Source: Ananas comosus (Eukaryota > Streptophyta > Magnoliopsida > Poales > Bromeliaceae). Taken from it: a stretch of DNA of 64,000 nucleotides. Shown here in pieces: positions 1 through 12,500 of this stretch. Under the pieces are notes generated by a model. The model saw only the letters and a list, made by a program, of their open reading frames with translations. It was not told the origin of the DNA and did not search any database. Each line of letters begins with the position of its first letter. Position 1 is the first letter of the stretch. Where the stretch lies: the NCBI RefSeq assembly GCF_001540865.1, contig NC_033625.1:7308806-7372805 (forward strand), in the 5' to 3' direction. A program made the position numbers and the translations under genes.

Positions 1-660
1 CGATTTCTTTCCGAGTGTTATTATGCATTCTATTATATATATATCATATTAACTGCAATATGATATTTTTTTGATTATTGTGTTATAAAAATAATTTTAA
101 TCCTCCATTTGCATTATATGCGATCTCTTTTGAACAAGATAATTTTATTAGAACGATTGATTGTTTTTCATTATAGTTTTTTGTTAAAAAAAATGTTTAT
201 CTATAATATAGACTATATTTATTATTTTTTATACTAAACTGATATTTTATTTTTTACAAATTTTTACTTTAACAGTATCTGCCCGTCGTAACACGCGGTT
301 CACTACACTAGTTTAACTATATGACCCCTAAATATCTTCCAACCTTAACGAGGAGCTTGGGGATATAAGCTCATATAAGGGCTCAAACTCTAGACACCAT
401 AGTTGCCACTGAAGCATGCCAAGGGTTTGAAGGATTCCAAACAAATGGTGCGGTCTGGTAATCCTTAACCATCTGTCTCAACAGAAACAGCTTTTTCATG
501 GTTACACAGGCCTGTTTTTTCACCTAACAAAATATACTCCCAGAAAAAGTGGGTAAAGCTTTTATTATATTATATAATGTATATGTATATATCTCTAATA
601 ATCTGTTAAACGCATAAATATAAGCAACATTATCTTCGTATCATTAATACTTACAAAAGC
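1..660. other. AT-rich 3' flank of the MRS2-type gene
   Basis: No coding signal is seen. A Helitron-like 3' end is annotated separately near 284-311. The rest is AT-rich spacer downstream of the stop codon of the Mg2+ transporter. Confidence 0.5.
281..311 (+). mobile_element. Helitron-like 3' terminus
   Basis: An imperfect GC hairpin (CCGTCGT...ACACGCGG, 283-298) is followed about 10 bases later by CTAG and then T. This matches the Helitron 3' end pattern of a hairpin, CTRR and a T flank. A similar end occurs at 36622-36651 and on the minus strand at 43296. The matching 5' TC end was not located, so element length is unknown. Confidence 0.4.
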
Positions 661-771
661 ATGATGTGAGCTGCTTTTCCAGGGATGAATGATAAAAAAA
701 TCCAGATGCAACAGTTTGCAGTATCATTCTCTTATTTTCGAGAACTAACTACCGTAGAAACAATGTGGTAT

Positions 772-3700
772 TTACTGCAGAAGTCCGCTTTTCTTCCCCC
801 AACCAATGGCCAAGATGTACAGGACTATACAGCCGACGATAGTGCCGATCGTCGTCTCCCAAAACTTAAACTGGTTAGGGCTGTTATAGAGATCGATGGT
901 GATGTTCATGCCGAACAGGCCGACGACGACCACGCCGGCGGTGAGCACGACGGTCGCGGTGGTGAGCATGACCCCCATTTGGAGAAGCTGGTTCTGCTTC
1001 TCGTCGAGCATTATGTTGATGTAATCTTCGGTGTCGTCCACGTACTCCCTTAACTACATTGAGACAAAAGGGAAGTAGATAGTCGAATGTAGAAAATTTA
1101 GGCAATGATAGAAAACCCACGTTGCTAAAACATGCCAGAACATTTAACACAATCGTAAAGCAAGGATTCAAGTGCCCATGCCAACGGGCTATGCCCACAG
1201 TGTCGTACTGCGCCAGCAAGGTATCAGTACAATATGATTCTAGTGCCAATGGCACGATTAAAAACTCCCTTTTTTAAAAAAATTGACTAGTTAATAGAGT
1301 ACAAAAAGCTCATTAAAAAATATGTTAGAAGCAATAAAAACATCCTGGTGCCAAGGAAAATAAATTTTTCATGCCAAAGTGTGTTGGCAGATAGGTATTG
1401 TGTCAACGACAAACAAATGACATACCGCACATTGCGTTGCACTGTACTGGCAAGTGCTCAACACAACTTCATGCCTTGAAGCTAAAATCCTTGGAAGCGA
1501 AGTGATGGAACTTGTAGTTTAATCCTTTAAGTGGGTGACATAAATCTCAATATTCCATACGGCAATGTGAAAATCATAGTATATATATGCAGTATTTCCT
1601 AAAATATTTTGGGGAGAATACCGGAATGTGACTTCTATTGTTTTATGGCAGGATAAATAACAAATTTCTATAGAATGGCAAACCTAAGAATAAAAGGTTT
1701 TCCTGGATTGTTCAATATGGCACTAGTTCTAAAAACTTTGCAAGACCTATGTAGAGAGCTAGGCCTCCGTGCTACTAAGTTGTTTTCAATGATGCGGCTT
1801 CCAAATCGACGATCGGCTTCATTAGACTTGATCTAGACTATTGAAAGTATTTGGAAACTAAATTTCATAATTTTTCGGTATCATTTACCTATCAAACGAG
1901 TAGGCTAAAAATGAACGGCTGAAAATAAAAATCCCATAAAAAATGATGATAAAAGACTTGAATTTAAGATCAGAGGTACTGACTTTACTCTAAATAGTAA
2001 AAAAAAATTTCTATAAAAATTTTATCAGATTTGGATTGTTTTACACCGTTAAATTCACAAATGCATCACATCTACCATTAAAATTGTCAATTTTGAGATC
2101 TTTTGATCACTAGCCAAATGATGTTGAAAAATTATGAAATTTAGTTTTCAAATACTTTTAATAGTGTAAATCAAGTCTAACGGAGCCGATCGTCGATTTG
2201 GAAGCCGCATCATTGAAAACAACTTAGTAGCACGGAGGCCTCCGTGCTACCGATAATATACCAGCCTAGCTCCCTATGTAGAAACAATGATTTGGCTTCT
2301 ATACAACATAGCTTAAATATCTTAGTCTAATAAATTTCAACATAAATGTTGCTTTTGTTATGTCAAGGATGCAAGAAATGCGCTACTTTTTCACAAGACA
2401 AGCTCGAGAATAATGAGTTCAAGCAGTAAGATAAGCAAAACCATCGCTCAGATTGTGGCATTTCAGTCAAAAAAATTGGCATCGACTATTTGATTGTTAT
2501 TCCTGAATATTCAAGAGAAAAATAGGTTTCTCGTTTTTTTCCCCCATTGAATCTTGAATTGCACGTTTTTTTTTATTTTATCCCTTTGCAAAACAACAGC
2601 AGTGATTCCGGTAACTTAACCTAACAAAATTACTTATCCTGAAGCTCAAAGACAAATGATTCAATTAAAAGCAGATGAAATTATACTGAGTACCCGAGTA
2701 TTGATGCAAAAGAAGAAAAGATACATACATGGGATAGTTTGTTTAATGTGCCATCAATCTGCACGAAATAAGCCTCAAGAAGCATTTCCAGCTCCTCAAT
2801 GTTAGGTTTATAACCAGCTAAGCTTCCACGGCTCGTACCCGTCTCACTTCTCACATCTCCTTCGCTGAATATATGAACAAATTAATGCAAAAATATTAGA
2901 AAGCATTACCGGAATTCCTATAGGCCTTAAGAATAAGAAGTAAAATAAATTTTAAACCAAGATGATGTAAAAAATCTAAACCACTCAGCTATAATAATCT
3001 CAAAATTGAAGGAGATAATTATGAACAATGAACATTAGAAAACGAGATACATATTGGTTCCGACACAATACAGAGCTGTAATTCAAATGTTTTATAATTG
3101 TTTCTTTTCTCTTAAAAAATACATTTCGCTTACTCGTCCTCGTCCAGATGAAATGAATCGCCATCGACTTCCTCTCTCAATGATGATTCACCAAGTGTTT
3201 GATTAGAAAGCTTCTCTGTTAAGTACATTTCAGCCATGTCCATGTCATCATCCAATAAATGTTCAAGCTCATCCCTTACCTATAAAAAGGTAAGCGAAAT
3301 ATAATACGAGCAATTTAGAAAATTAAGCAATAGAGCTTCTCCTAGAAAGAAAGGAAAAAAAAAGTTAGCACCATTACGCAGAAAACTGCTTTAATTTCAA
3401 GTGAAACTAATTGAATATTGTGGATTTCCCAAAAACATGAATTGCATTACAGCTCTGAGTTCATACCTTTTGCACACGACCAGATAATGCCACCAAGCGG
3501 CTCTTAATTTGTCTAACACGCTCAAGGTTAAGTGTGCTGATTTTTGAAGTCAACTCATCTAAAGCGGGATAGGCTTCTTGCTCCAATGTCAGTGTCTAGC
3601 AAGGGAAAAAAAATTAATAGCAAACGATTAACTCTGCAGGATGGCAAATGTGATTAGTAGGATGGAAGCTGCATGATGTCATTACAAGATTAAACAATAA

Positions 3701-6276
3701 AGATAAAAGTTCTGTGGAATTAAAATGCTGGACAACCAAAACTATAGGTTAAGTGAATAATACAAATCCAAGAATAAAAGCCAAAAAAAATAAAAGAAAC
3801 ATCTTTCAAATTATAAAACCAAATTGTGGAAATTATCAAGCTTCATTTGTGGTTTCTGATATTAGAAGTTATACTAATAATTGAACGGCTTCATATATGA
3901 GAAGATTTGGACCCTGAAAGATAGATAACTTGCAATACACACTAGAGCGACAATTATCCACATTGTCAGAATATTTGCACTTCCAGCAGGGCAAGCAAAT
4001 GAGTTCGGAAAGTTCTTCTAATTTACTCGATGGAAGTAATTCAAGAATAGGCAAAATAGTATTAGACGTCCATTCAGTTTACAGAAGAAAATAATCATGT
4101 GTATTAATAGAAGTGTAGAAAATGCAATGCGCACATCAAACACATACCTCAGCTTCAAGGCACCTGCATGCAGACTCAAGGCAGACTTCGAGTACCCTGA
4201 ACTCAAAGGGCAATACGTGCTTGCTCCCATCTTTGTGAATACCGATTGTGGGCGTATCGTTACCCTCTGGTGTTTCTACTGTTAATGGTACATTCTTCTT
4301 AGTGATCTTGGCTACATGACTGGTTGCCCCATTGGAACCAGGAAATGAAGGCCAGCACGATACAGCCTTTCCCATATCTCCCCCATCCACATCTCCAGGC
4401 TCTTTGATCTTAAAGACACAGAAGAACAATTACAATCATATTGTTAAAAGTCAAAGTCTCGGAATTCAATCTATAGATTAAAGGGCATTTTTGTATTGCT
4501 ATTTTCAGAGGCAAATCCATACACAACATGCACAGTACACAGGGCACGGCCCCACTATTTGGAACCTGGTAAAACCCAGCCAGTAAGGAGCCATGTAACC
4601 ATAATAATAGTGGTTGATATCATCTACTCCACGGATGCAATCTAGATGTTCGACTAAAAATGGGTTGATGATCTAAATTACATCCTTGAACCTCTACCTG
4701 AACAGAAGACGACAGCTAAAACAATGCCATTTGTAGTTGAATGGTGTTGCAATCTTACAAATGATCTGATGAAAGATCTTGTCATCCATTCTCCTATCTG
4801 CTTTCAGGTATCTTTATCTTTTACAACCCGATATCTTGGAAAAGTTGATAACATATATTGGGTCTGAACTGTGAAAAATTCACATGAATCACATTTGATT
4901 AATGCTCAGTAGTTGACACATTAATTAATTAAGTGATTAAGTGTATCTAATCCGTGCAATCAACCACTCTCAACCAACCCAAACCAACCTCACAGGACAA
5001 TTTAGAATAACCACTCAAATATATTAGTACAGCACTTATAACATAAACAAGCCTACTTTTTTTTGTATTGGAAGAAAATTTATATTACTTTCTTCTAGTA
5101 GGCCATCAAATTAAGTCAAACCAACCATTTGCATCATCTTTTCCAGCATATGGATTTATCAAAATTTCCTTGGCAAGAAAAGAAAGATAACAAAAACAAA
5201 ACCACCCCTACTCTCATTGCCTACTTGGTCTTGTTTCTAGAACAACTTCTCTACTCTATAAAGGAAAAGCTTCAACAAACCGAGGCTTCAGCTGCAGCAA
5301 AAGGCTGAAATGAGCTTTTGGTGCGAGAGCGCAAGATTCAATTTGAAGTTTCTGTTATGTCAATGAGAGGCTGCTGAGGAGGTCAAAGGTAAAACTGCCG
5401 TTTCGACCAACTCTACGCAATCAAAATCCACACAACACACCACACCGAATAGGTGTTACCCCCCATTTCATTCTTTTTCTTTTTTCCCCCTCAAAAGGTA
5501 TTAGGCCCTTAATTTCCACGTTTCGTGCCTCAGATAACACCCGAACTAAATCATATAAAATTCCAAATTTTTCACGTTTCATGTATCAGATAACAAAGAA
5601 ACTTAATCATATAAAACTCCAAAAGTATTCGGTGAAATAATAAACAAATCAAAAAAAAGATATTGTGAGCAAATAATATTTATTCAGTACCAACATCGGT
5701 CAAATTTTAAGTAAACAACAAATATTAGCACACCGTAATCCAATCAACATCTTCTATTTCATACTAAATTACCCAAAACAGCAACAGAGAATCGATTATT
5801 ATAACCAAAACAGCGAAATCGAATCCAAATGAGATCGAAAGAGCGAGACGTAGAGCACGCACCTGCGGAGGAGTGTCGCAAGAGGCGGAGACGCGGGATT
5901 GGAGATCGCGGATAAGGGGGGCGACGAGGGGGTCCCTGGAGTTGGGGATGAGGACCTCGGCGGCGGTGATGATGGCCTTGATGTGCTCGAGGTTGATGAC
6001 GATCGCCCTCTCCCTCCCGAGGATCGTGGAGGGGTAGGAGAGGAGGGGGTCTAGAACCCTAAGATCCCGCGCGGGGAGCCCCGTGCGGCTCATGATCGAG
6101 TGCTTCCCCACCTCCTCGAGACGCGATCGGCCGGAGTCGGAGACGACGAGCCACTCCCGGCTCCCGCCGCCCTTCCTCCTCGCGGCCGCCCCCGGCGGAG
6201 CCGCCGCCGCCGCCGCGCGGTGGTGGTGGTGGTGGTGGGGAAGGTCGTCGTCGGGCGCCCCCTTCTTGGGGCTCAT
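772..6276 (-). CDS. MRS2/CorA-type magnesium transporter, six exons
   Basis: Exons (minus): 6276-5863, 4408-4148, 3595-3467, 3279-3134, 2864-2729, 1053-772, giving 1368 nt and 455 aa. All introns are GT-AG and phases agree without any frameshift. Family knowledge: MRS2 proteins form pentameric Mg2+ channels in plant membranes. Seen: N-terminal poly-His/Ala run (about residues 14-30), the conserved block LLSYPSTILGRERAIVINLE, a long helical domain (YPALDELTSKIS, VRDELEHLLDD, MLLEAYFVQIDGTLNKL), then REYVDDTEDYINI before two C-terminal membrane segments. The first membrane segment ends in the diagnostic G-M-N (FGMNI), and the protein ends GKKSGLLQ. Length is usual for the family (about 380-460 aa). 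The ATG at 6276 is the first in frame upstream of conserved sequence. I cannot say which numbered MRS2 paralogue it is. Confidence 0.93.
1755..2273. mobile_element. 519-bp foldback MITE in the last MRS2 intron
   Basis: The element is flanked by a perfect 8-bp repeat, ctatgtag (1747-1754 and 2274-2281). Its ends are inverted (agagctaggc / gcctagctcc) and continue into long imperfect inverted arms through 'cgacgatcggct'. A perfect 24-bp palindrome built on ggaggcctcc lies at 2227-2250. It has no coding capacity and is closely related to the elements at 33451-35822. Confidence 0.8.
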
Positions 6277-6324
6277 CTCGTCTCCTTCCCTCGCCCCCGC
6301 TCGAGATCGATCGGGGGTCGGCTT

Positions 6325-6342
6325 CTAGGGTTAGGGTTAGGG
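6325..6342. promoter_or_regulatory. telo-box repeat in the MRS2 5' leader
   Basis: Three telomere-type TTAGGG units lie about 50 bp upstream of the ATG; on the coding strand they read CCCTAA. Interstitial telo boxes are common in leaders of plant housekeeping genes. A (GA)n tract follows at 6366-6381. Confidence 0.5.
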
Positions 6343-6539
6343 CTTCTTCGACCTCGGAAGGTGGATAGAGAGAGAGAGAGAGCTCCGAGTACGGTGGAAG
6401 TTGCCGAATCAAAGACGTGATGTGTCACGGTCTTCTTACGCTGCATTGCTTTGCGTAGCCGATAACTTCCCCAACTAAGTACACAAACACCCTCATAAAA
6501 ATTTTAGGGTTAATTACATACATGTCCCCGCAAACATAA

Positions 6540-6870
6540 TAAATTATAAATATATCCTTATAAAGTCCAACTTTTTATAAGTTATTCATATAAAAATTCT
6601 AATATTTTTATATATGTTTCTGCCGTTCGTTAGAATCCGTTAGAAAAGTTTAAATAACCATAGGTTAAATACTTTACCCTAATTAATTTTTGATCTTTTT
6701 ACCCCCTTTATATTATACTGTTATAATTTTTATAGGGACATATTTGTGATGGCAAAATTGAAAATATAAACAGTTTTCTAACGCTTCTCTAATGGTAACA
6801 TACCAAGGGATATCTGAAAATATTAGGACTTTTATAAAATAACTTATGAAAATTGAACTTTACAAAATCG
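6540..6870. mobile_element. foldback MITE-like element
   Basis: The left arm (about 6551-6605) and right arm (about 6815-6870) are imperfect inverted copies sharing 'taagttat' and 'ctaatattt' cores. There is no ORF. It abuts a truncated copy of another repeat (6868-7200). Confidence 0.5.
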
Positions 6871-7200
6871 AATGACGTCCTAAAAATGGATGATCAGATC
6901 ATTCAATTTAAGATCAAAATTATTGATCTTTATCTAGATAGTGAATAGAATTTTTTATCAAAAATTCAACCGATTTCGATTCTTTTACACCGTTAAACTA
7001 GCAAGTATCTTATAACGACCATTAAAAATTGTTAATTTTGAAATATTTTGATCGTAAGGTAAATGATGTCAAAAAATTATACAATTTGATTTCTAAAAAT
7101 TTTAAATGCTGTAGATAACGTTTAGCGGTATGGATCGTCGATTCGAAAGTTCTATTATCGAAAACGATTTATAAATACGAAGGCGATCATACTCAGAATA
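6868..7200. mobile_element. truncated MITE of the cluster family
   Basis: The sequence matches the right two thirds of the element at 34087-34634 ('gatgatcagatcatt', 'acaccgttaaa', 'ggatcgtcgattcgaaag', 'tatcgaaaac'). The left end is missing. Confidence 0.55.
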
Positions 7201-9340
7201 GTATATTAACTGGACTCCAATTTATTTTATATAAATTATATATAATGTATGTAATGAATAAAATATAATATTAACTATATCCGTATAATTTTAATTATTA
7301 TTATAAATTTCAATACAAATTTAAAAGAAATATAATATATGAAAAAAATAATTTAATATATATAATATAATACAAAAGAAAATAATTAAATATTAATATA
7401 TAAATAATACAACTTAATAAAATAAATAATATATCAAAATTAATTATTATATTATATAATAAAATTTACTTATCTATTTATCTAATAAAATAAAGAAAAT
7501 TGGAAAATTTGCTCCTAGTTCCCCTAAAACAACTTTTAACAGTTGTTTCAGAACAATCCATTTTGACCGGAATAACTTGTTTTGTCCGATATCTTTGTTA
7601 TTTAGGTACAAATTAAATTAGGAGATATTTCCTTGTTCGGGATATCTCACAAACAAAATGCAGCCTATGTATTTTTCTTATTTTCTATATTATATTTTTT
7701 TCAAAGACCCACTCAGTTATTTTTTTTGTTTAATTCTTACACTATAAATAATAAATCTCTAATTTTATATAAAAGTTGTTATTGCTAGTTGAAAGTGGCA
7801 GAGTATATATTTAAATTATTTTGACATAAAAAAATAAAATATATAAAAATAATTAAAAAATAATTAAAAAATAACTTAATAGAAATTTTTAATAAGTTTA
7901 TTATTGAGATTTATTTTATATTTTATTTACTATTTAACCGGTGCCTCTTAATAAAGTTGTTAGATTTTGTATATGGCAATAGATTTATTAACAGTAATGT
8001 AAAAATCGACGAGAAAAAAATAATATTTATGAGAGAAAAAAAATAATGTATCAAAATGAAAATAAATCTAAAGTACAATGTAGAAATTGATAATATACAA
8101 CAATACAATGGTATCTATGAAATTAAAAATAGTACAAAATAGCAAATAAAAATAACACTAAAAGTATAGTATAATAGAGTGTAATTAAGCTTAAAAATAA
8201 TAAACCATTTTTCATGTTGAAGAAAGATGACAACTAATTTACTTGCATACTAATTTACCGTTTTTAATGTAGATGATAAAGGTCTTGATCATTGGTACCT
8301 GAAGTTTAAAGTTTAAAACCTAGTTATTTCATATTTTTAATTAAGAAACTGTTTGATGTCTAAAAAAGGTATGAAAAACCAACTCCTAAGTTACGTTTGG
8401 TTGAAGCTTCTAGAAGGAAGAGTAATGGAGAAGAAGCATATGGGTGGGGAGAATGGGAGAAGAAAGTGAAGAGGAAGAAGATCAAGAGAGCGAGGAACCC
8501 ACCTTTTCTATTGCAAAAGTACGAGAAATGAAGAGAAAAATAGGGGCTTACAAAAATACAACAAAACACCAATAAATTCTATACATAATGAAAACTATAA
8601 GTTCTACGTCAAATTTGACAGTGTTGAGTACTGGTACCCAAACATCTGTATTGGTAGACCCGACTCACTGTACCGGTACCACGAGAGAAGTTCTAAAGAA
8701 CTTGAAATATGAAATTAGCCAACTCTTTATTGTGCACTAGTACTCAAAACTTCAATACAAGTGCTATTGAGAAATTTCAGAAAATCCAAAAGTTCTCCTA
8801 ACCAATCTGACAATTAAGTATTAGTATCCCAAACTTTATTATCGGTAATGGCAACAAATCTACAGTTTCATAACTTTTGCTTTTCAAAATCCATTTTCAT
8901 GTCCTTTTTCACAATGAAAGCACCCTAACACGTCTCATCTATCTAAAATAATATTAAATATTATTTTTTACCGGAACTCTACTTTTTGATAAAAGTTTAA
9001 TACACAATAGAAACTTCCTCACCGAGTGATCTTACACCGTAACCATAGCTAAACTCACAGGCTGGCAAGCTGCAACCTTACACTTGCCTGTATGACATAT
9101 TTTTAACCATATTATATTTATAATTGCGTACAACTAAACGGTCCATATACTTTTTTTTTGAAAAAGAAAGATAACATACTATCCGTTTCGTTTGCTTTTC
9201 AGAAATAAATTTAGCTAAAAATATAAATCAATTAGAATTCAAAATTAAAATCTTTGCTACTTGCGCTGGCGTAATTGTACGATCAGTATACTTCATCACA
9301 GGAAGTAAAAGAATGATACCATTCAACCGCTAGATCCGAA
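7201..9340. other. AT-rich spacer between MRS2 and FabZ genes
   Basis: Very AT-rich with no credible exon on either strand. A decayed SINE copy at 9150-9275 is listed separately. The ORFs here are short and of low complexity. Confidence 0.5.
9150..9275 (-). mobile_element. decayed Au-like SINE copy
   Basis: Reading on the minus strand, it retains the tail shared with the copies at 19224 and 26491 ('tttatttctgaaaagcaaac', 'gatagt') but the 5' tRNA-like part is badly eroded. A T run on the plus strand at 9151-9159 corresponds to the A-rich 3' tail. Confidence 0.45.
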
Positions 9341-9497
9341 TCAAAGTTTGCAACGTATTAAAATACAATACAAAATTGTACCGAACGCTCTAACCCCCGC
9401 AGTTTCCCCCCCCCACACATCAATCCCAACGCCCTTCTTGTTCCCTTCCCCATCCACCTCCCCCATTCTCACTCTCACTATAAAACACCCCCCAATA

Positions 9498-9520
9498 CTC
9501 TCTCTCTCTCTGTCTCTCTC
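9498..9520 (+). repeat. (TC)n tract in the FabZ leader
   Basis: A pyrimidine dinucleotide run ends four bases before the FabZ start codon, typical of plant 5' leaders. Confidence 0.6.
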
Positions 9521-9524
9521 CCCC

Positions 9525-12500
9525 ATGGAATCCTCCGCCATGGCGCGATCGCTCCTTTCCGCCTCTCGTCTCGCTCCTCCTCCTCCTCATCATCGCGATC
9601 TCGTCTCCCTCTCCCTCTCCGCGAATCGAGCTCGGAATCGGATAGCCATGTCCCACCCAAACCCTAAATCCCCCGCCTCGTCGAAGGCTCCGAGGAGTCT
9701 CGTCGCTCGTTGCGCCGTGGAAGCCACCGAGGCCGCGGAATCGGAGGTCCCGATCGAGAAGAGTAAGCACTTCGTTTGAATCGCCTCCGCATTTCTCTTC
9801 CAAAATGTAAACATGTATGAACCGTACCTGAGCTATGATTCATTTTAATGTGGCTACCTAATCTCGTAATTTTTAAACTAATTTGGTTTGGTCGAGTGCG
9901 TCGATTATTTTAGTGAGATTGATTAGAGTATCTCGCGTAATTTGTGTAACTGTATTTAATTAGAGCAAGCGTTGTGCTCAAATTTTGTAGTGAAAGAGCC
10001 GCCAAATGGCTATAATCAAATAAATTAAAAGATTAGGTATTAAAATCAAAAGCTTGCGAGGATGGGTAGTTATATCAAGAAGGATCATAGTAGAGGTAAG
10101 TTTTGTACATTTTTAGCGTTTCTAAATGGTGAGAAATGTCTGCGGAACCCCTCAACTTTAGGTCAGTTTGATATAGGCTCGAACAATTATTTCAATTTTC
10201 GTTATCTATATCAATTTAGTCATGAATTTGGTCAAATCTATGAGTGATTCTGGTAAATTTAACTGTTTTGAATGCATTTTTGTTAACTCTTGGCTTTCGA
10301 TAGCTAAAGAACCGTTAATTTTAATGAATCTCTTTTCATTTTGGAGAAATAACAGAAATTAAAAATATTAACATTTGATGGGTGCTGAAACAAAATAGGT
10401 TAAAATGTATAGACACCCACTGAACTTTAACCTGTTTTGAAATTGACCTTCTGAACTTTTTTTATTTGATTTACGCCCTCTCTACTTAATAACTGTTTGA
10501 TTTAACTCCTCCCCCCAGCAATTTTGGAAATTATGTTAGAATCAAATGCCCATAAGAGATGCACGTGACCTCCTTTTTCACTAGAGCAATTTTTAATCAC
10601 ATACATCTCTCGTGGACGTTTGTTTTGATTCTAATGGAATCCTCAAAATTGCTAAAAGGAGTTAAATCAAACGGTTAGTAAGCAGAGAAGGTGTAAATCA
10701 AATAAAAAAAAGTTTAGGGGGTAAATTTCAAAATGGGTGAAGTTTAATGGTGTCTATACATTTTAACCAAAAAAACAATAGTTGGAGGATCTAATGTTGA
10801 GATAGCCTGAAGAAGAGGGGTCTCCATACATTTTTACGCTTTGTAAATTGAGCCGAGTTCCTCTTTGATGATCTGTTCTTTTGGTTCTATTTTTGTTTCA
10901 AAGAGTTCCCGGCATTTCCAACTGTCATGGACATCAATCAAATCCGTGAGATCCTCCCCCATAGGTGAGCTGCATAATTTTGCTGCACTTTGTATGATTG
11001 ATGTTTAATATTGTCACGTAATGTGTAAATTTACTGCATGATTGAAATTGTAGGGTATAAATATATCATGTTTCTTTGGAATTGCTAGGTTTCCATTTCT
11101 TCTAGTGGATAGAGTGATCGAGTGCAACCCTGGAGTTTCAGCTGTAGGAATAAAGAATGTGACAATAAATGATAACTTCTTCCCTGGGCATTTCCCGGAG
11201 CGCCCAATAATGCCTGGCGTTCTCATGGTCGAGGTAATAATGTATGCTATATTTTATTTTCTTTCTCAACTATTGAGATTATTTTTCTTTTCGTTGAATA
11301 AAAGTGTTTTTAGTTAGGTGATATTTCATGAGTGTTGAGAGCGTTGATTGTGAATTAGGGAAACTGCACCCAAATCTCCATTCAACAACAGTTTACACTA
11401 TATGCCGTATGTTTTTCCATATCACTCAGTTAAAACATGATTAGCTTGCTATTGTTGTATCATTTATGTTGTCTTTTGGTTTGTTTGCACTTGAAGATCT
11501 TCTTTTCGCATGCTCGTATGAATATTAAGTGGCTAGCAGTTTTGTGAATCACCTGAAAATTTTGCCAGTGCCCTACTTGAATAAGAGCAAAATAAAGATC
11601 TCATCTGGTTCTTTTGCATTGGAATATGTGGTCTTGAGCTTGGATGCACTTAGTTCTTTCATCTGTTACATGATATCTTCCTTCCTGGATAATACTTATT
11701 AAAATTTTATTTGTGTGTATTTGTTTCTGCGTATTAGTACCTTCTGGCTTTGCATAATATCACCCAGGGTATTTAGTAGCTTTATTCGGAAACAGCTCAT
11801 CTTGTTGAATGCTCTTTTTGCACAGTCCCTCTAAGAGTGCTTAAATAGATTCTTACCTTGCGAAAATGAAAGGCACCGCTATACCTTTGAGAACTTGGAT
11901 TTGTGTGTATAACTATGCAATCTCTGCAGAAAGTCTTAGTGTTTCCATTGGAACCAGTAAGGGATAGCTAGCAGGCTTTAGGTTTATAGTGCTGTTTCTG
12001 TTGGTAATCTTGGAGTGTAGTAAAACTTATAAACATGAATTCGAATTCCTCTTGACTTTTGATTTAAGGCAGAGGAGCAATGAGAAGTTTCATTGTACCC
12101 CTTTCACTGCTCATTTTTTGTTATTATTGTTAGCGAACATCAATTATAGCGAACATCAGATATCTTGAAGGACTTCAAAAGCTACTTAGTCAGCTCAAAT
12201 AGAACATTTGGCCACAACCAAGGTATGTGACAATAAATTAGATAAATATTCTAGGGTTTGGCATAAAATATGTGTTAAATAGGACAAACAAACAATGAGA
12301 TTTGTGTTTAGATGCAATATGGAGCATCTTTTATTTTGAGAGTGGAATCTAGGTATAGTAACTTTATTGACTAAGAAAAGTAGGTTGCAAAACTCGACGG
12401 ACAAACTTAGCTGAAGTAGATTGCTCCACCTGTCCAACAAGATAGAAAGTGGGGATTTAAGGAAGACATAGCAGCATGCTAAATGATGTTTTTGCTGTAC

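Noticed and set aside
6059..6420. Several overlapping ORFs on both strands over MRS2 exon 1
   Set aside because: They are shadow frames of a GC-rich exon; only one frame joins the downstream exons with conserved MRS2 motifs.
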